From Xiphydria camelus (taxonomy: Eukaryota; Arthropoda; Insecta; Hymenoptera; Xiphydriidae), in contig OY783200.1 in assembly GCA_963678675.1 (NCBI GenBank), forward strand, positions 7,266,501 through 7,330,500: DNA of 64,000 bases, in the 5' to 3' direction. Made by a program: the position numbers and the translations under genes. Positions within the stretch are counted from its first letter, which is position 1, and each line of letters begins with the position of its first letter. The notes under the pieces were generated by a model. It was not told the origin of the DNA. It searched no databases and saw nothing but the letters and a program-made list of their open reading frames with translations. This document shows positions 33,690 through 45,711 of this stretch, in pieces.

Positions 33690-35811
33690 TGGCTCCAGCT
33701 GCTTTTTTTAATGTTTTCTTTATTTGAGTCTTCATAATCCGCAAATACATCATCTTCGCTATCAGAAGTTTACTCAACATTGATGGTCTTCGAAAATGAT
33801 CTTGGTAGAGTACAATTTGCATCATTCTTACCTTCAGTTATTTCAGCAGTATTCAACTGAAGTACAGTGCTATGAGTAAAGTTCTCAACAGATTGGCCAC
33901 ATTGCTGCATTAAAGAACTCGATGACGCTTGAACTGTTGTCAATGGTGTAAGTAGGTATGCTGTGTTTGGTTTCACTACCTTCGATATTATTATCAACCG
34001 TTTTACTCGGTTCAAGTCCTCCTGAGCCAGCAAAAGATGTAATGTTTCGTGAGGGTGAACGTATAGGTAAAATTCCAGAGTTTCCTATATTACTTTCACT
34101 TTCCTCTATCACAGAAATACGTTCTTCAGTTCTCAGATAGTCCACTGCTGGACTTTGAATTGGCTCAAGATACTGAAAATTATATGCTCCTGTAGAGGCA
34201 TAACTTTTAGTTCCAGGAGGCTTAGAGAACTGATAGGGTGATGGAGGCATACGAGACAGAGGAGGATCATATTGTTATGTCGCCAATCTCAGTTATGTTT
34301 TATTATATCGAAACGGAAAATTGGGCGGCTGGGATTGGCGACTAACCTTGGTCTAGGTCCGTTTTTTTGTTTGAAATCCAATTCAAATCCAGGGATTGGA
34401 CCATTCGCGTTGAGGGAAGAAAGGAAATAGGAAAGAGACTTATCACTAGGGCTGGTACGGTGGAAGAAAACAGTGGGAGGAAAAAAAGAAATTAATTAGT
34501 TTTACGATACCTGAACCCCAAAAAACCTGGTGAGGAGATCGGTGTGGGTTCGCCGGTTGGTCCTCCTTCTCAGATTTGATTCACAAGGATGAATTGTTTT
34601 TAAACGATCGAATTAGTTGAATTTCTTTTATTCACGAGTTTAATTTACAAATTCCCGGGGACAAATATGTTATGGAACCAAACCACACTTCCGACGTTAT
34701 TTTTGCTGAAAAGGAAAAAAATAAACTACGAATAATTTGTCGGGGCAAGACTCCCGTAGAATTTTGACGGACCGTGTAGGTAGAATAAAACAATGTAAAG
34801 TCCACACGAATGTGTATTCGATCCGGCTTTTATATCATTCTATTAAACTCCTAAATTGCAAGCTTGACAAAAATTGTAATGTGGGTATCTGCCTAGTTGA
34901 AATCGCTAGTGTTGGCTTGGCCCACTTATTGCGCGATCGTATAGTTCGGTTTCTCAATTCGCGTGGTCAGAGCATTCTTAAATGGTTCTTTATAATTTTA
35001 TGTAGGGCATTTACCAAGGAAAAATTGCTATTTATCAATTGTTCCTTGGTAATGCACGACTGCGTTTTACGCGGTCGTAACAATATCCAGGCTGAAAATT
35101 TTGTGAAATTTGTTGATCATTTTTTCCTCCATACTGACTTGAATGTGCTGATTCCAATGGTGGCTGTGTATAAGCATTTCGAGTGTCTCCAGGAGGTGCG
35201 TAGTTTCCAGGATAGTATCCTGGATGTGGAGTCGACGCAGCATTAAAATTCATCATCATTCGATTTGGATGATCGTAATAATTGAATTATGTGGAAATGG
35301 AGGCGTAGAATACCCTGGGTAATTCATAGAACCGTTCTGTTGTTCTGCTGTGTAAGATTGGCTCTGGTTTTCCAGGGATTCTACAAAATGGACGAATTTT
35401 GCTCTTTTAGTACGGAATCCGCCACGTTAGGAAATGAAATCAATCGTTTATTCCTCATGTCATTACTTCTTTTTATATGCTGAGATTTCGCACTTCCCAC
35501 TGCGCAAGGAGTCACTTCTGATCGTGTCTTCTGAATTTTCAATACGGCATACTTTTTATTTTTATTTTCAATATAAGCCCCACTAGTTTCTGTGCAATTA
35601 TCAAAATTTTCGTTAGATTTTCTCGATTTTTTACATGGAGGAGGGACATTGAATTTCTTGAAGATTGAAACATCGGATTTGACTGCACTGTTAACTGTTC
35701 TTCGCTGCAATTTTTTTATTTCTTCAATACATTTTCTTTGTTCTGACTGCTGTTTCTGATTAGAAATAACCTCTTTGGTAAGCAATATGTTGTTCAAATG
35801 ATTTTCATCTT
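33690..35811 (-). pseudogene. Unidentified spliced gene, interrupted by an LTR-like insertion
   Basis: The minus-strand coding block opens after a good acceptor (TTTTTACAG, exon start 35811) with EDENHLNNILLTKE. It runs through a Lys/Arg-rich region (QRKCIEEIKKLQRRT, PPPCKKSRKS) and a Pro/Tyr-rich region (PHPGYYPGNYAPPG). After the insertion 34273-35069 it resumes as PPSPYQFSKPPG and an acidic Ser-rich part. It closes near EILPRPG before a possible donor at about 33667. Frameshifts near 35390, 35285 and 33930 show decay. I do not recognise the family. It lies head-to-head with the Transposase_21-like gene at 36590 and could be an accessory gene of that element; that is inference only. Confidence 0.5.
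34273..35069. mobile_element. LTR-like insertion (putative solo LTR), copy 1
   Basis: A segment starting TGTTATGTCGCCAATCTCAG and ending near TTGGTAATGCACGACTGCG. An inverted homologue is at 60989-61756, also inserted into coding sequence. The ~0.77-kb size, lack of coding capacity and TG start with a matching end at the other copy suggest a solo LTR of an LTR retrotransposon not otherwise present. On the minus strand the flanks TACGA and TATGA could be a diverged 5-bp duplication. Confidence 0.65.
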
Positions 35812-36589
35812 CTGTAAAAAGAACATAAAAAAATATTGTCGTCATGTACTTATCGTGATTGCCATTATGCAACATAACCTCTCGTATGAACAGGTTAATT
35901 GAAATTCGAACTTCTCGTCGTCAAAATAAACTAAAAATAAGAGAAAAAAAACAAAATTGTAATTAAAACATGCGAATACATACTGTCTATGGCGATGACT
36001 TTCGCCTTTTCAATGCTTTTTTTTGCCATCAACCCATGTCAATTTTATTATTGCATCAATTTTTCTATCACTGGCTTTTATTTTGCTCAAAGAAATAACA
36101 TTGCTCTGACCAGTGCGAAGCCACCAAATCAACACGTATTGCTTACAACTTCTGCCCATTTTAGTTATTTGATTTTAAAAAAATCTTTATGCTGATCACG
36201 TGGAACTCAGCACATCTACACGAAGACAGTAGTCGTCTGTGCCATATTGGATGTTGTCCATGTCGTGCGCAAATAAACATGCGCGCTGGTGTTGTTGATA
36301 ATGTGAGCTTTACCAGCATTCAGTCAGTGGTTATAACGATAAAGTGAAATTGAAATAAACAAAGATCAGCTTTTCGCCAGTGAGTAGTGTAAATAAGGTA
36401 ATGAATAATTTTTTTTATTGTTCCAACATGCATCATTAGAGTTTTTACATTTTTAAATTTAAGGTAACCAATAAATTCCGTATGCGGTAAATAGACGACC
36501 TTGACAACTACTTTAGATTTAAATATTTTACTTTTGTTCCACTTGAAGTTTTTGTCATAAAAAAGAAGCTAACAAAAAAAATAGTGGAG
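35812..36589. other. Intergenic between head-to-head pseudogenes
   Basis: No motif was found. Includes a possible upstream exon end AATAAG|GTAATG near 36398. It may have served as a divergent promoter if the two flanking pseudogenes belonged to one element. Confidence 0.3.
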
Positions 36590-38890
36590 ATGCTCCGGAA
36601 ACCATTAAGGGACTTAAGTTGAACCGCCAAACGGAAAAGATTGAGTGTATTACTACAAACTTCAGAGGAGGAAAGCTCAGATGCTGAGGCCCAATCTGAT
36701 GTCAACGTTAACAACGAACTGTAAGTAAAAATTATTATTCTTCGTTTAAAAAAATAACAAAAGTATTTTTGTACTCATATTACTATGCAAAGTAGACTGC
36801 AACAAATAAAATAGAAGCAAAATTAAAAGAAAGAACCTTAAACTTCATTTTTGTATTTTTTTTGTCAAATTCAAATGTCTTTTTCATTACTTATTTCTTC
36901 ATTTAGCTGAATTGCAAGTTTTAAAATATTTTTATGTCATTTTCTACAAAATAATGGAAAATGAAACACAGTTAAAACAAATTTGAAGCTGTAAATTTAT
37001 CAAAGCGAAAAAAAGAAAGAAAAAACACGAGTTGAGTTCCAAAAAGAAAACAGAGTGATGTAAGATGGTTTGAATAACTCACAAAATAAATCACAATTCA
37101 GCGAAAAGAAACAAATATTAAAAACACGTAAAATTAAACTGAAAAAAAGGAAACTGGGAAACTTCATTTCTTTCTAATTTGTTTTTTTCTTAACCCTGTA
37201 AGGGATCTTGTAGCCATATGGCTACAACGAACTTTTAGGTATCCTACAATATTTTTAATGAATTGTACACATATATGTTGAAATTTGGTAACAACTACAA
37301 ACTTGACTTTTTTTAGAACAATTGCTTTAATATATTTTAGCGTGAAGCGTGAAATATAATAGCGTGAAGCTTACAGGGTTAAATATTGAAATTTGCTTTT
37401 TCCCCTAGGCTCGTAAGTTTTTTAATTTCCTTCTCTGTTAAAAAAACATCACGATCAGCATAATGTATTTTGTTTACTTATGTACTGCGTTTCACCACTT
37501 TGTGATATAATTGTCAATAATATTTCTTATAATTTCAGAAGAAGAGAAGGAAGTTCTGGTGGAAATGCAGATCTGTAAGTAATTATTTTTACGTAGGTAC
37601 ATTTCACCTTGAATAAAAAATTTCATAATTATTACTGCTTTTAGAGAGGAGCCACAAGATCTAGAGCGGCCTGAAAATGCTTAGATGGACGAAGATGATG
37701 AAAATAGACGTTCTGTGGGTAGTGAGGATTATAGTTATTCCGAGGAAACATTATCTTTGAATACGGTAGCTGTGCTGAAGAGGAACTAGAGAAACACTTG
37801 ATGCAAGTGAAAGGTCTGACGAAAGTGAAGAGTCAGATGAATTAGATGATAACGATGATTTTTATGATGCTGAGCAATACATTCCGGAAGAGACTAGTGA
37901 AGATGAACCGCCTGATCCCGAGGAATTCCAGCCACATGATAATTGGCAGGATTACAGGCCTCTGTATCGAAGAGCACCATTAACTGTTGGGCAAAGCATG
38001 CTGTTAATTTTAGTACTGATGCTGAGGCATGCTTTAACATGTTCTGTATTGCTGACCTTATTACTCTTATCAATCTGCACTGTTTGCAAGAAGGTTTACG
38101 GAAAAATTGCCTTCCTGCTTTTCGTAAATATTTTTCACTTGATGTCTTCACGGTTATTAAACATTCTTACTGCTCTAGATGTCATAGAAGTTTGGTATCT
38201 GCTGCTGACATTTGTGGATCCTGTCCAGACGTCAAAATTGCTTATTTTATTCAATTACCGTTTGTTGAACAATTGAAAGAAATGTGTCGGAGGGAGGATT
38301 TTTATAATTCTTTACAGTGGCGTTTTCACCGTTGTGAATGACTTGGAGGAGAAATTAGTGACATTTATGATGGCTTGCTGTACAAAACATGGATGAATAA
38401 CGGCTTTTTGGCAAATCTACATAATATTTCACTCACTTCATACACAGATGGTGTAACAGTATTCAAATCGTCTAACATCAGCGTTTGACCAGTTTAACTG
38501 ACCATTAATGAACTCCCTTTCGAGAACAGGACAAAAATGGAGAATACATTATTAGTTGGACTATGATTTGGCAAGGAGAAACTAGAGGCAAACGTGTTTC
38601 TTCAACACTTTCGTGCACAATTTAAAGAATTATTGGATGGAGTAAACGTTACCGTGCCTGGAGACAATCCTGAAATTACTGTCAGAGCCATACTACAGAT
38701 GGGTACGTGTGACTTGTCTGCCAAATCTTTATTTCTCAATTTAGTTCAATTCAATGGCTTTAAGGGATGTCCAGTGTATTACTGCCGAGGTGAACCTGTT
38801 TGTACTGCTGCTGGAGGTCATGTTTTTACGTAGGTATCCGTATGAACAAAATCCAGTTTTAAAAACATCAAATGAAACAGAAAATCATGC
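36590..38890 (+). pseudogene. Transposase_21-like transposase, copy A, spliced
   Basis: Exon 1 (36590-36719) has a basic then Ser/Glu-rich segment and ends at the donor GAACT|GTAAGT. A 33-nt exon (37541-37573, flanked by TTTCAG and GTAAGT) follows, then a third exon from 37648. All junctions are phase 2, so the frames join. The protein continues acidic, then YRPLYRRAPLTVGQS, YYCSRC-type Cys pairs, and later VNVTVPGDNPEITVRAIL and CDLSAKSLFLN, which I recognise from metazoan 'transposase domain-containing' proteins (Transposase_21/CACTA-like). There are several in-frame stops and frameshifts. The copy ends at the tandem junction near 38890. Confidence 0.75.
37190..37382. mobile_element. piggyBac-like MITE in an intron of copy A
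   Basis: TTAACCCTGTAAG at the left and CTTACAGGGTTAA at the right, about 193 bp. Only its right part reappears at 38895-39078, so the tandem duplication breakpoint falls inside this MITE. Confidence 0.75.
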
Positions 38891-40575
38891 TAATTGAATT
38901 GTACACATACATGTTGACATTTGGTAATAACTACAAACTTGACTTTTTTTATAATAACTGCTTTAATATATTTTAATATATTCATATAAACAAGATTTGT
39001 AGGTATTTTTTTATACGTAATAAGAAAACCATATTTTGAAATTGAAATATAATAGCGTGAACCTTACAGGGTTAAATATCGAATTTTGCTTTTTCCCCTA
39101 GGCTCGTAAGTTTTTAAATTTCCTTTTCTGTTAAAAAAACATCACGATCAGCATATTATATTTGTTTTACTTATGTACTGCGTTTCACCACTTTGTCATA
39201 TAATTGTCAATAATATTTCTTATAATTTCAGAAGAAGAGAAGGAAGTTCTGGTGGAAATGCAGATCTGTAAGTAATTATTTTTACGTAGGTACATTTCAC
39301 CTTGAATCAAAAATTTCATAATTATTACTGCTTTTAGAGAGGAGCCACAAGATCTAGAGCGGCCTGAAAATGCTTAGATGGACGAAGATGATGAAAATAG
39401 ACGTTCTGTAGGTAGTGAGGATTATAGTTATTCCGAGGAAACATTATCTTTGAATACGGCAGCTGCTGAAGGGGAACTAGAAGAAACACTTGATGCAAGT
39501 GAAAGGTTTGACGAAAGTGAAGAGTCAGATGAATTAGATGATAACGATGATTTTTATGACGCTGAGCAACAAATTCCGGAAGAGACTAGTGAAGATGAAC
39601 CACCTGATCCCGAAGAATTCCAGCCACATGATAATTGGCAGGATTACAGGCCTCTGTATCGAAGAGCACCATTAACTGTTGGGCAAAGCATGCTGTTAAT
39701 TTTAGTACTGATACTGAGGCATGCTTTAACATGTTCCGTATTGCTGACCTTATTACTCTTATCAATCTGCACTGTTCGCAAGAAGGTTTACGGAAAAATT
39801 GCCTTCCTGCTTTTCGTAAATATTTTTCACTTGATGTCTTCACGGTTATTAAACATTATTACTGCTCTAGATGTCATAGAAGTTTGGTATCTGCTTCTGA
39901 CATTTGTGGCTCCTGTCCAGACGTCAAAATTGCTTATTTCATTCAATTACCGTTTGTTGAACAATTGAAAGAAATGTATCGGAGGGAGGATTTTTATAAT
40001 TCTTTACAGTGGCATTTTCATCGTTGTGAATGACTTGGAGGAGAAATTAGTGACATTTATGATGTCTTGCTGTACAAAACATGGATGAATAACGGCTTTT
40101 TGGCAAATCTACATAATATTTCACTCACTTGATACACAGATGGTGTAACAGTATTCAAATCGTCTAACATCAGCGTTTGACCAGTTTAACTGACCATTAA
40201 TGAACTCCCTTTCGAGAACAGGACAAAAATGGAGAATACACTATTAGTTGGACTATGGTTTGGCAAGGAGAAACCAGAGGCAAACGTGTTTCTTCAACAC
40301 TTTCGTGCACAATTTGAAGAATTATTGGATGGAGTAAACGTTACCGTGCCTGGAGACAATCCTGAAATTACTGTCAGAGCCATACTACAGATGGGTATGT
40401 GTGACTTGCCTGCCAATTCTTTATTTCTCAATTTAGTTCAATTCAGTGGCTTTTACGGATGTCCAGTGTATTACTGCCAATGTGAACCTGTTTGTACTGC
40501 TGCTGGAGGTCATGTTTTTACGTATCCGTATGAACAAAATCCGGTTTTAAGAACATCAAATGAAACAGAAAATCA
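37258..40575 (+). repeat. Tandem duplication of ~1.64 kb
   Basis: 37258-38893 is repeated from 38894 onward with an offset of 1636 bp, rising to about 1693 bp after a ~57-bp difference near 38980-39045. Identity is very high over exons and introns alike. Both copies share the stop at the start of exon 3 and the frameshift near the LTVGQS motif. Confidence 0.92.
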
Positions 40576-41235
40576 TGCTAATGCAGCAACTCCTGAACAA
40601 CCTATTATGGGAGTCAAAGGTAATAGTGTATTTTCCAGAATAATACGTGATTTCATGAAGGGAATGGCTATTGATAGGATGCACGGCATTGAGGGAGGAG
40701 TGGTAAAAAAATTACTAACTCTTTTTTCTTTATATTAAATACAGGGAAAAAGCTTTTTCGCTATATCAGTTCAAAGATACTATATAAACGCGATTGCTGC
40801 GGTTAAGCCACCTAAATCTGTCCACCGAATGCCTCGCTCTGTAGATGACTTAATGCATTGGAAAACATCAGAACTAAAAATGTAGTTCTTTCATTACTCT
40901 GTTCTAGTCTTAGAAGGCGTCTTAAGAAATGACTTTTTTCAGTATTACTTATTATTATTAGTAACAGCATTATCGTTACTTAATAGTGATATAATCACGC
41001 TAGAAATGAGAACAAAAGCACAGGATTTTTTAAACAAATTTGTTCGAGAATTCCAGGATCTATATGGCCTTCAATATTGCTCACTCATCATCCACCAAAT
41101 ACTTCACTTGCCTCACATTGTATCTAACTTGGGACATTTTTGTGAGCCTATTCTTGTTTTCGGTACGAAGATCTCAATGGAAAATTCGTCAAATTAGTGC
41201 ATGGTACATGGCATTTGGATACTCAAATCTCTAAA
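39230..41235 (+). pseudogene. Transposase_21-like transposase, copy B
   Basis: Repeats the 33-nt exon (39231-39267) and exon 3 of copy A, then extends further. After KHYYCSRCHRSL and the YFIQLPFVEQL block come YTDGVTVFKSS, LLVGLWFGKEKPEANVFL, ITVRAILQMGMCDLPANSLF, VFTYPYEQNP, MGVKGNSVFSRI, AIDRMHGIEGGVVKKLL, VHRMPRSVDDL, and finally FVREFQDLYGL and HQILHLPHIV, ending near 41235. This order matches metazoan proteins labelled transposase domain-containing. The frame breaks about six times. Sequence stops where the SAP-gag fragment begins. Confidence 0.75.
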
Positions 41236-41299
41236 AAAAACACGAACAAATCATTTCAATGACACGCATGATTGAAGGATTACCTGATGGAGCCATTCG

Positions 41300-42353
41300 T
41301 AACTTTTGTTTTACTAAAAAAAAACAGGTTAAACTGATTGAGAATATTTTTCCCCAAACTTACAGCGTGGGATTTTACATTAACTCTTGATTTCTCAAGC
41401 CTCTTTCTGGAATAGGTACCTTCAATAATATACTCGATGATTTCCTCCTCATCTTCCAATGGTACACGATTGGCCAACATCGTCTTGTCATAATAATAAT
41501 CATCGAAATTTTCATTTGTCTGCCACTTCCTGTTCTCGAACACCTTTTTCCTATTCAATCTCATTGGACGATGATCGAAGAACTTCTCCATGTCCTTCAG
41601 TAAGTCTGTCAAACTCATCTCTCGGTGCTATGCCTTTGAATGGAACCACGACACTGCTCTCCTCTTTAATTTCGTAGTCACCAGCAACTGCCCCATCTGT
41701 TCATCCAGTTTAAACACACGTACCACATACTGCACTTACTTTTGTCACTCAACAAAATCTGTTCCCTCACTGAAATCTGCCAATGACTCTCCAATTGTCT
41801 TTAAACTAGCCTTCAACACGTTGCTACTTGCTGTATCAACTGGTCGACCGTTACCCAGTTGAACTTCTCTCGTCTCGTTATCTCTCTTTCCCGTTCTAAT
41901 AATGCCACCTTTTCACTCAATAATTCGCGTTCTCTCTTCAGTAGTTGCAATTCTCTCTGTAACTGATCATCGTGATGATTTGTATTCCGACTATCAACAT
42001 TTAAAATTAATTTAACTTAACTAGGTAATTAATTTTAAACTACTACAGGCAACATAAGTATTACCTTAAGAATTATTAATATTTAACTGAACGAGCCCTC
42101 TCTCAGTTCGCAACAGCTCTACTTGTTCACGTAAGAATTGATTTTCATGCCGTATCCTTGTATAGTCTTCCCGTATCGCTTCTTCACCATCAGCATCTTC
42201 GCTCGCCAATGCCTCTTCCATCCAGTAACCTTCCGGATCTGCTTCCTCCAATCGGACAATCAGTTCGGCCTTTGTGCCTGTCGCCTAAAGCCCTTTTTTC
42301 TTAAAAATTTTTTTGAACTCCACAACTGTAAAATCACCTGCTGTTTTCGTCAT
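41300..42353 (-). pseudogene. Ty3/gypsy Gag with N-terminal SAP domain
   Basis: From an ATG at 42353 (minus) the frame reads a SAP-like helix-turn-helix (TVVEFKKIFKKKGL, one TAG, TKAELIVRLEEADPEGYW). Then come an acidic stretch and a long coiled coil (REQVELLRTERG and, after a ~75-nt gap, QLQRELQLLKRERELL; about 42140-41880). The retroelement Gag region follows: MGQLLVTTKLKRRAVSWFHSK, MSLTDLLKDMEKFFDHRP, FENRKWQTNENFDDYYYDK, and EEEIIEYIIEGTY at 41400. A DNA-binding SAP fold fused to Gag is consistent with chromatin targeting. There are two stops or frameshifts, and pol is absent. Confidence 0.8.
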
Positions 42354-42358
42354 TTTAT

Positions 42359-42615
42359 CTGCTTAAAGATTTCACACAATCGTCAAATTTATTTTTCGTC
42401 AAATATTTCCTTCCGTTTTTACGTTAGATTTGTGATCAGCTATTTGAGCATTTTTGGTCCTTATTTCTCAGCTTCTCTTCACTGAACCAATAATATGCAA
42501 CTTAACTTTCCACCACACGACACTTCACTACTTTGTCTGCTAGTTTTCACACAATTTCGTCAAACTTTATTTTTCGTCAAATATTTCCATCCGTTTTTAC
42601 GTTAGATTTGTGATA
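42359..42615. repeat. Duplicated leader upstream of SAP-gag
   Basis: 42360-42435 and 42540-42615 are near-identical (CGTCAAATATTTCC, CGTTTTTACGTTAGATTTGTG), about 180 bp apart. Probably 5' untranslated sequence of the element duplicated in tandem. Confidence 0.75.
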
Positions 42616-43463
42616 ATAAGAGCTCGTTTATTCGATTTGAAAGAATATCGTTTGAACGTATATAAATATTTCATTGAACATTATTTGAATCAAATCAGTA
42701 TTCATTTGAATTGAATATAAAAATATGTTTATTTCGTTGAAACAAATTTTTGTTCGCAGTGTATGGGATTTATTTTCCAGTTCGAAGAAAAATTGAGTAA
42801 CTGCAAAATTGCGATATCAAATGCAATCTATACAATATGCATGCGTATGACTGTTAATAAAAGCGTCTATCTGAAATTTACGATAATTAACTCGAAGGTT
42901 CTTTTAACGAGTAGAACGATTGCTCGTTCAATTTAACGCGATGCTGTGTTGAATTTAAGATGTATTTACATTAATTCGAGAACCACGCCTCTTTAACTTG
43001 ATATATATTTCTATCGAATTTAGTATAATTATTGTAGTAAATTCAACGAGCAATTTTTTACACCCTAAAAACTTCTTCGTGAGTTACTTGCATCAAATTG
43101 CGGTCGAAAACCTTTAACGGGGCAGTATTTTTGAATCGAACGTTCGCGAGTTGATATAAACGGTCTTTTATAACGCACACGCTCGCCTCCGTCGCGTCGT
43201 CGCTCCCTCTCTAATCGCGTAGCGAGATATCCCACGGGAGCCCAACGATTTAGTCAAAGCCGACACCAACGTCGACGACGTGAATGCACGGCGTTGAAAG
43301 TCGCCGGATGACATTACGCGAACTTCCGTGTGTATATTTAGAGATTTGCATATTCAATGGGAAGAGTTCGTTTGTTCATTCGTTTTATACCCGAATAAGA
43401 AAAAAGATACAAGCAAATCTCTGTCGTCGTGCCAACCCCACACGTTAGAATTTTTCACATGTA
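42616..43463. other. No gene recognised
   Basis: AT-rich to 43130, then mixed composition. Nothing beyond composition-driven short frames. Confidence 0.35.
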
Positions 43464-43465
43464 TA

Positions 43466-45099
43466 CAGGGTGGACCAGGTTAAACGTCATTTTTTTTATA
43501 TGTGATAGAACAACAAAAAAGTACTTTCATAAGAAAATTTTTTTCAAAAATGTTTCCTAACAAAGATACAGGGTGTCAAAGTTTCGAAAAAAAAATGGTT
43601 TTCTCATCATAACTTCTAAACTACTTGATCGATTTCCATGAAATTTCGCACACAGGCTAATGTAGAACAGCTCTAAGTAATAATTAAATAATTTTTAAAA
43701 ATTCTCCAGTGACGTAGATATTAGGGGCCGGTACCCCCCTTTCCCCCTCCCAATCTTCGGCGCCACTGGATATTTTGCAAAGAAAATTTAATTACTGGAT
43801 TCCTCGTTTAATTTAGAGAAAAAAATAACCCTTGCAAATTTTTGATTTATGGCTTCGTTTTTGAGATATTTATTTTAATTGATAGGGTTGCGAGCAGGCC
43901 AAAGCTAGGTTGAACTCCATTAATTGTGATATGTGATAGAGCAACAACAAAAAATAGATTCTCATGAGAACATTTTTTTCAAAATGTTTCCTAACAAAGA
44001 TATAGGGTGTCAAAGTTTCGAAAAAAAAAATGGTTTTCTCATCATAACTTCTAAGCCACTGGATCGATTTACATGAAATTTCGCACACAGGCTAATGTCA
44101 TATAGCTCTAAGTAATAATTAAATAATTTTAAAAAATTCTCCAGTGGCGTAGATACTGGGGGCCGATACCCCCCTTTCCCCCTTCCCAATCTTCGGCGCC
44201 ACTGGATATTTTGCAAAGAAAATTTAATTATTGGATTCCCCGTTTAATTTAAAGAAGAAAATTACCCTTGCAAATTTTTGATTTGTGACTTCGCTTTTGA
44301 GATTTTTTTCTTTAAATTAAACGGGGAATCCAATAATTAAATTTTCTTTGCAAAATATCCAGTGGCGCCGAAGATTGGGAAGGGGGAAAGGAGGGTACCG
44401 GCCCCCAGTATCTATGCCACTGGAGAATTTTTAAAAATTATTTAATTATTACTTAGAGCTGTACGACATTAGCCTGTGTGCGAAATTTCATGGAAATCGA
44501 TCAAGTAGTTTAGAAGTTATGATGAGAAAACCATTTTTTTTCAAAACTTTGACACCCTATATCTTTGTTAGGAAACATTTTTGAACAAAATTTTCTCATG
44601 AGAATCTAGTTTTTGTTGTTGCTCTATCACATATCACAATTAATGGAGTTCAACCTAGCTTTGGCCTGCTCGCAACCCTATCAATTAAAATAAATATCTC
44701 GAAAACGAAGCCATAAATCAAAAATTTGCAAGGGTGATTTTTTTCTCTAAATTAAACGGGGAATCCAATAATTAAATTTTCTTTGCAAAATATCCAGTGG
44801 CGCCGAAGATTGGGAGGGGGAAATGGGGGTACCGGCCCCTAGTATCTACGCCACTGGAGAATTTTTAAAAATTAGTTAATTATTGCTTAGAGCTGTTCTA
44901 CATTAGCCTGTGTGCGAAATTTCATGGAAATCGATCAGGTAGTTTAGAAGTTATGATGAGGAAACCATTTTTTTTTTCAAAACTTTGAAACCCTATATCT
45001 TTGTTAGGAAACATTTTTGAAAAAAATTTTCTTATGAGTACTTTTTTTTGTTGTTCTATCACATATCAAAAACAATGACGTTTAACCTGGTCCACCCTG
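43466..45099. mobile_element. 1.63-kb palindromic MITE built of four ~0.4-kb units
   Basis: Ends CAGGGTGGACCAGGTTAAACG-type (43466) and its complement (45099), each bordered by TA (43464, 45100). Inside, a ~420-bp unit occurs twice in direct orientation (about 43505-43900, 43925-44300) and twice inverted (44300-44680, 44690-45060). Marker words are CCAGTGGCGCCGAAGATTGG and ATGATGAGAAAACCATTTT. No transposase. TA sites and CAGGGTG tips suggest a mariner-like family. Confidence 0.88.
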
Positions 45100-45101
45100 T
45101 A

Positions 45102-45422
45102 TATGGAGCCCAAGCTTTGACCGCTATTGTCTCGTTATCTACGAACTTTTCAACCAAGTTGATATAATACTTTTTTGAAGATCACGTTTCGATCTACAAG
45201 AAAGATTTATACCAACATAAGTCAAAAATCCATTGGTGACGAAAATAATCGCGGTCGAAGCTCATCGGGGAAAATAGTTACCACTCTACTCTGTAGCACA
45301 GTATAAAATAGCAGCGGGTAATAAAAGAAATAACGATAGACAATAGAGTTTATGATTCGTCGTTCGCAAATGTAATCAGCTATCCCCTGTACAGCTATTC
45401 CTCACCATCTATCGCTACCCTA
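45102..45422. other. No gene recognised
   Basis: Mixed composition with no visible repeat, RNA gene or motif. Confidence 0.35.
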
Positions 45423-45711
45423 CACTGAGAGAAATAATTGCTAGTGTTCGAAAAACATTTCTCGAACCGAGAACACACATGATATTGAAAATTTGTAAGA
45501 ATACAGATTCCTGTGTTCGAAGAATATATATTATTCTTAATTTAAGGATACCTTTGTTGGGATGAAAAAATGTTCCTGCGCAGCAAAAAATATCACTAAT
45601 TCCTATTAAACATTTTCTTGCACGAAGAAAATCATGGCTTCATCCTGAAATTATTTCATGTTTCTGATTGAAGAAAATATTTTTTGGCACCAGCAATCAT
45701 TTCTCTCAGTG
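45423..45711. mobile_element. MITE with CACTGAGAGAAAT termini
   Basis: CACTGAGAGAAATAATTGCT at the left, AGCAATCATTTCTCTCAGTG at the right; about 289 bp, AT-rich interior, no frame. Confidence 0.75.

Noticed and set aside
38594..38833. Separate small gene
   Set aside because: It is an internal open piece of the duplicated Transposase_21-like pseudogene.
40701..40745. A short intron-like segment with GTAAAA, TACTAAC and a polypyrimidine/ACAG end in copy B
   Set aside because: Reading straight through gives GVVKKLLTLF, which fits the conserved HG-x-x-x-GV-x-KKLL motif of the family, so splicing would remove conserved coding sequence.
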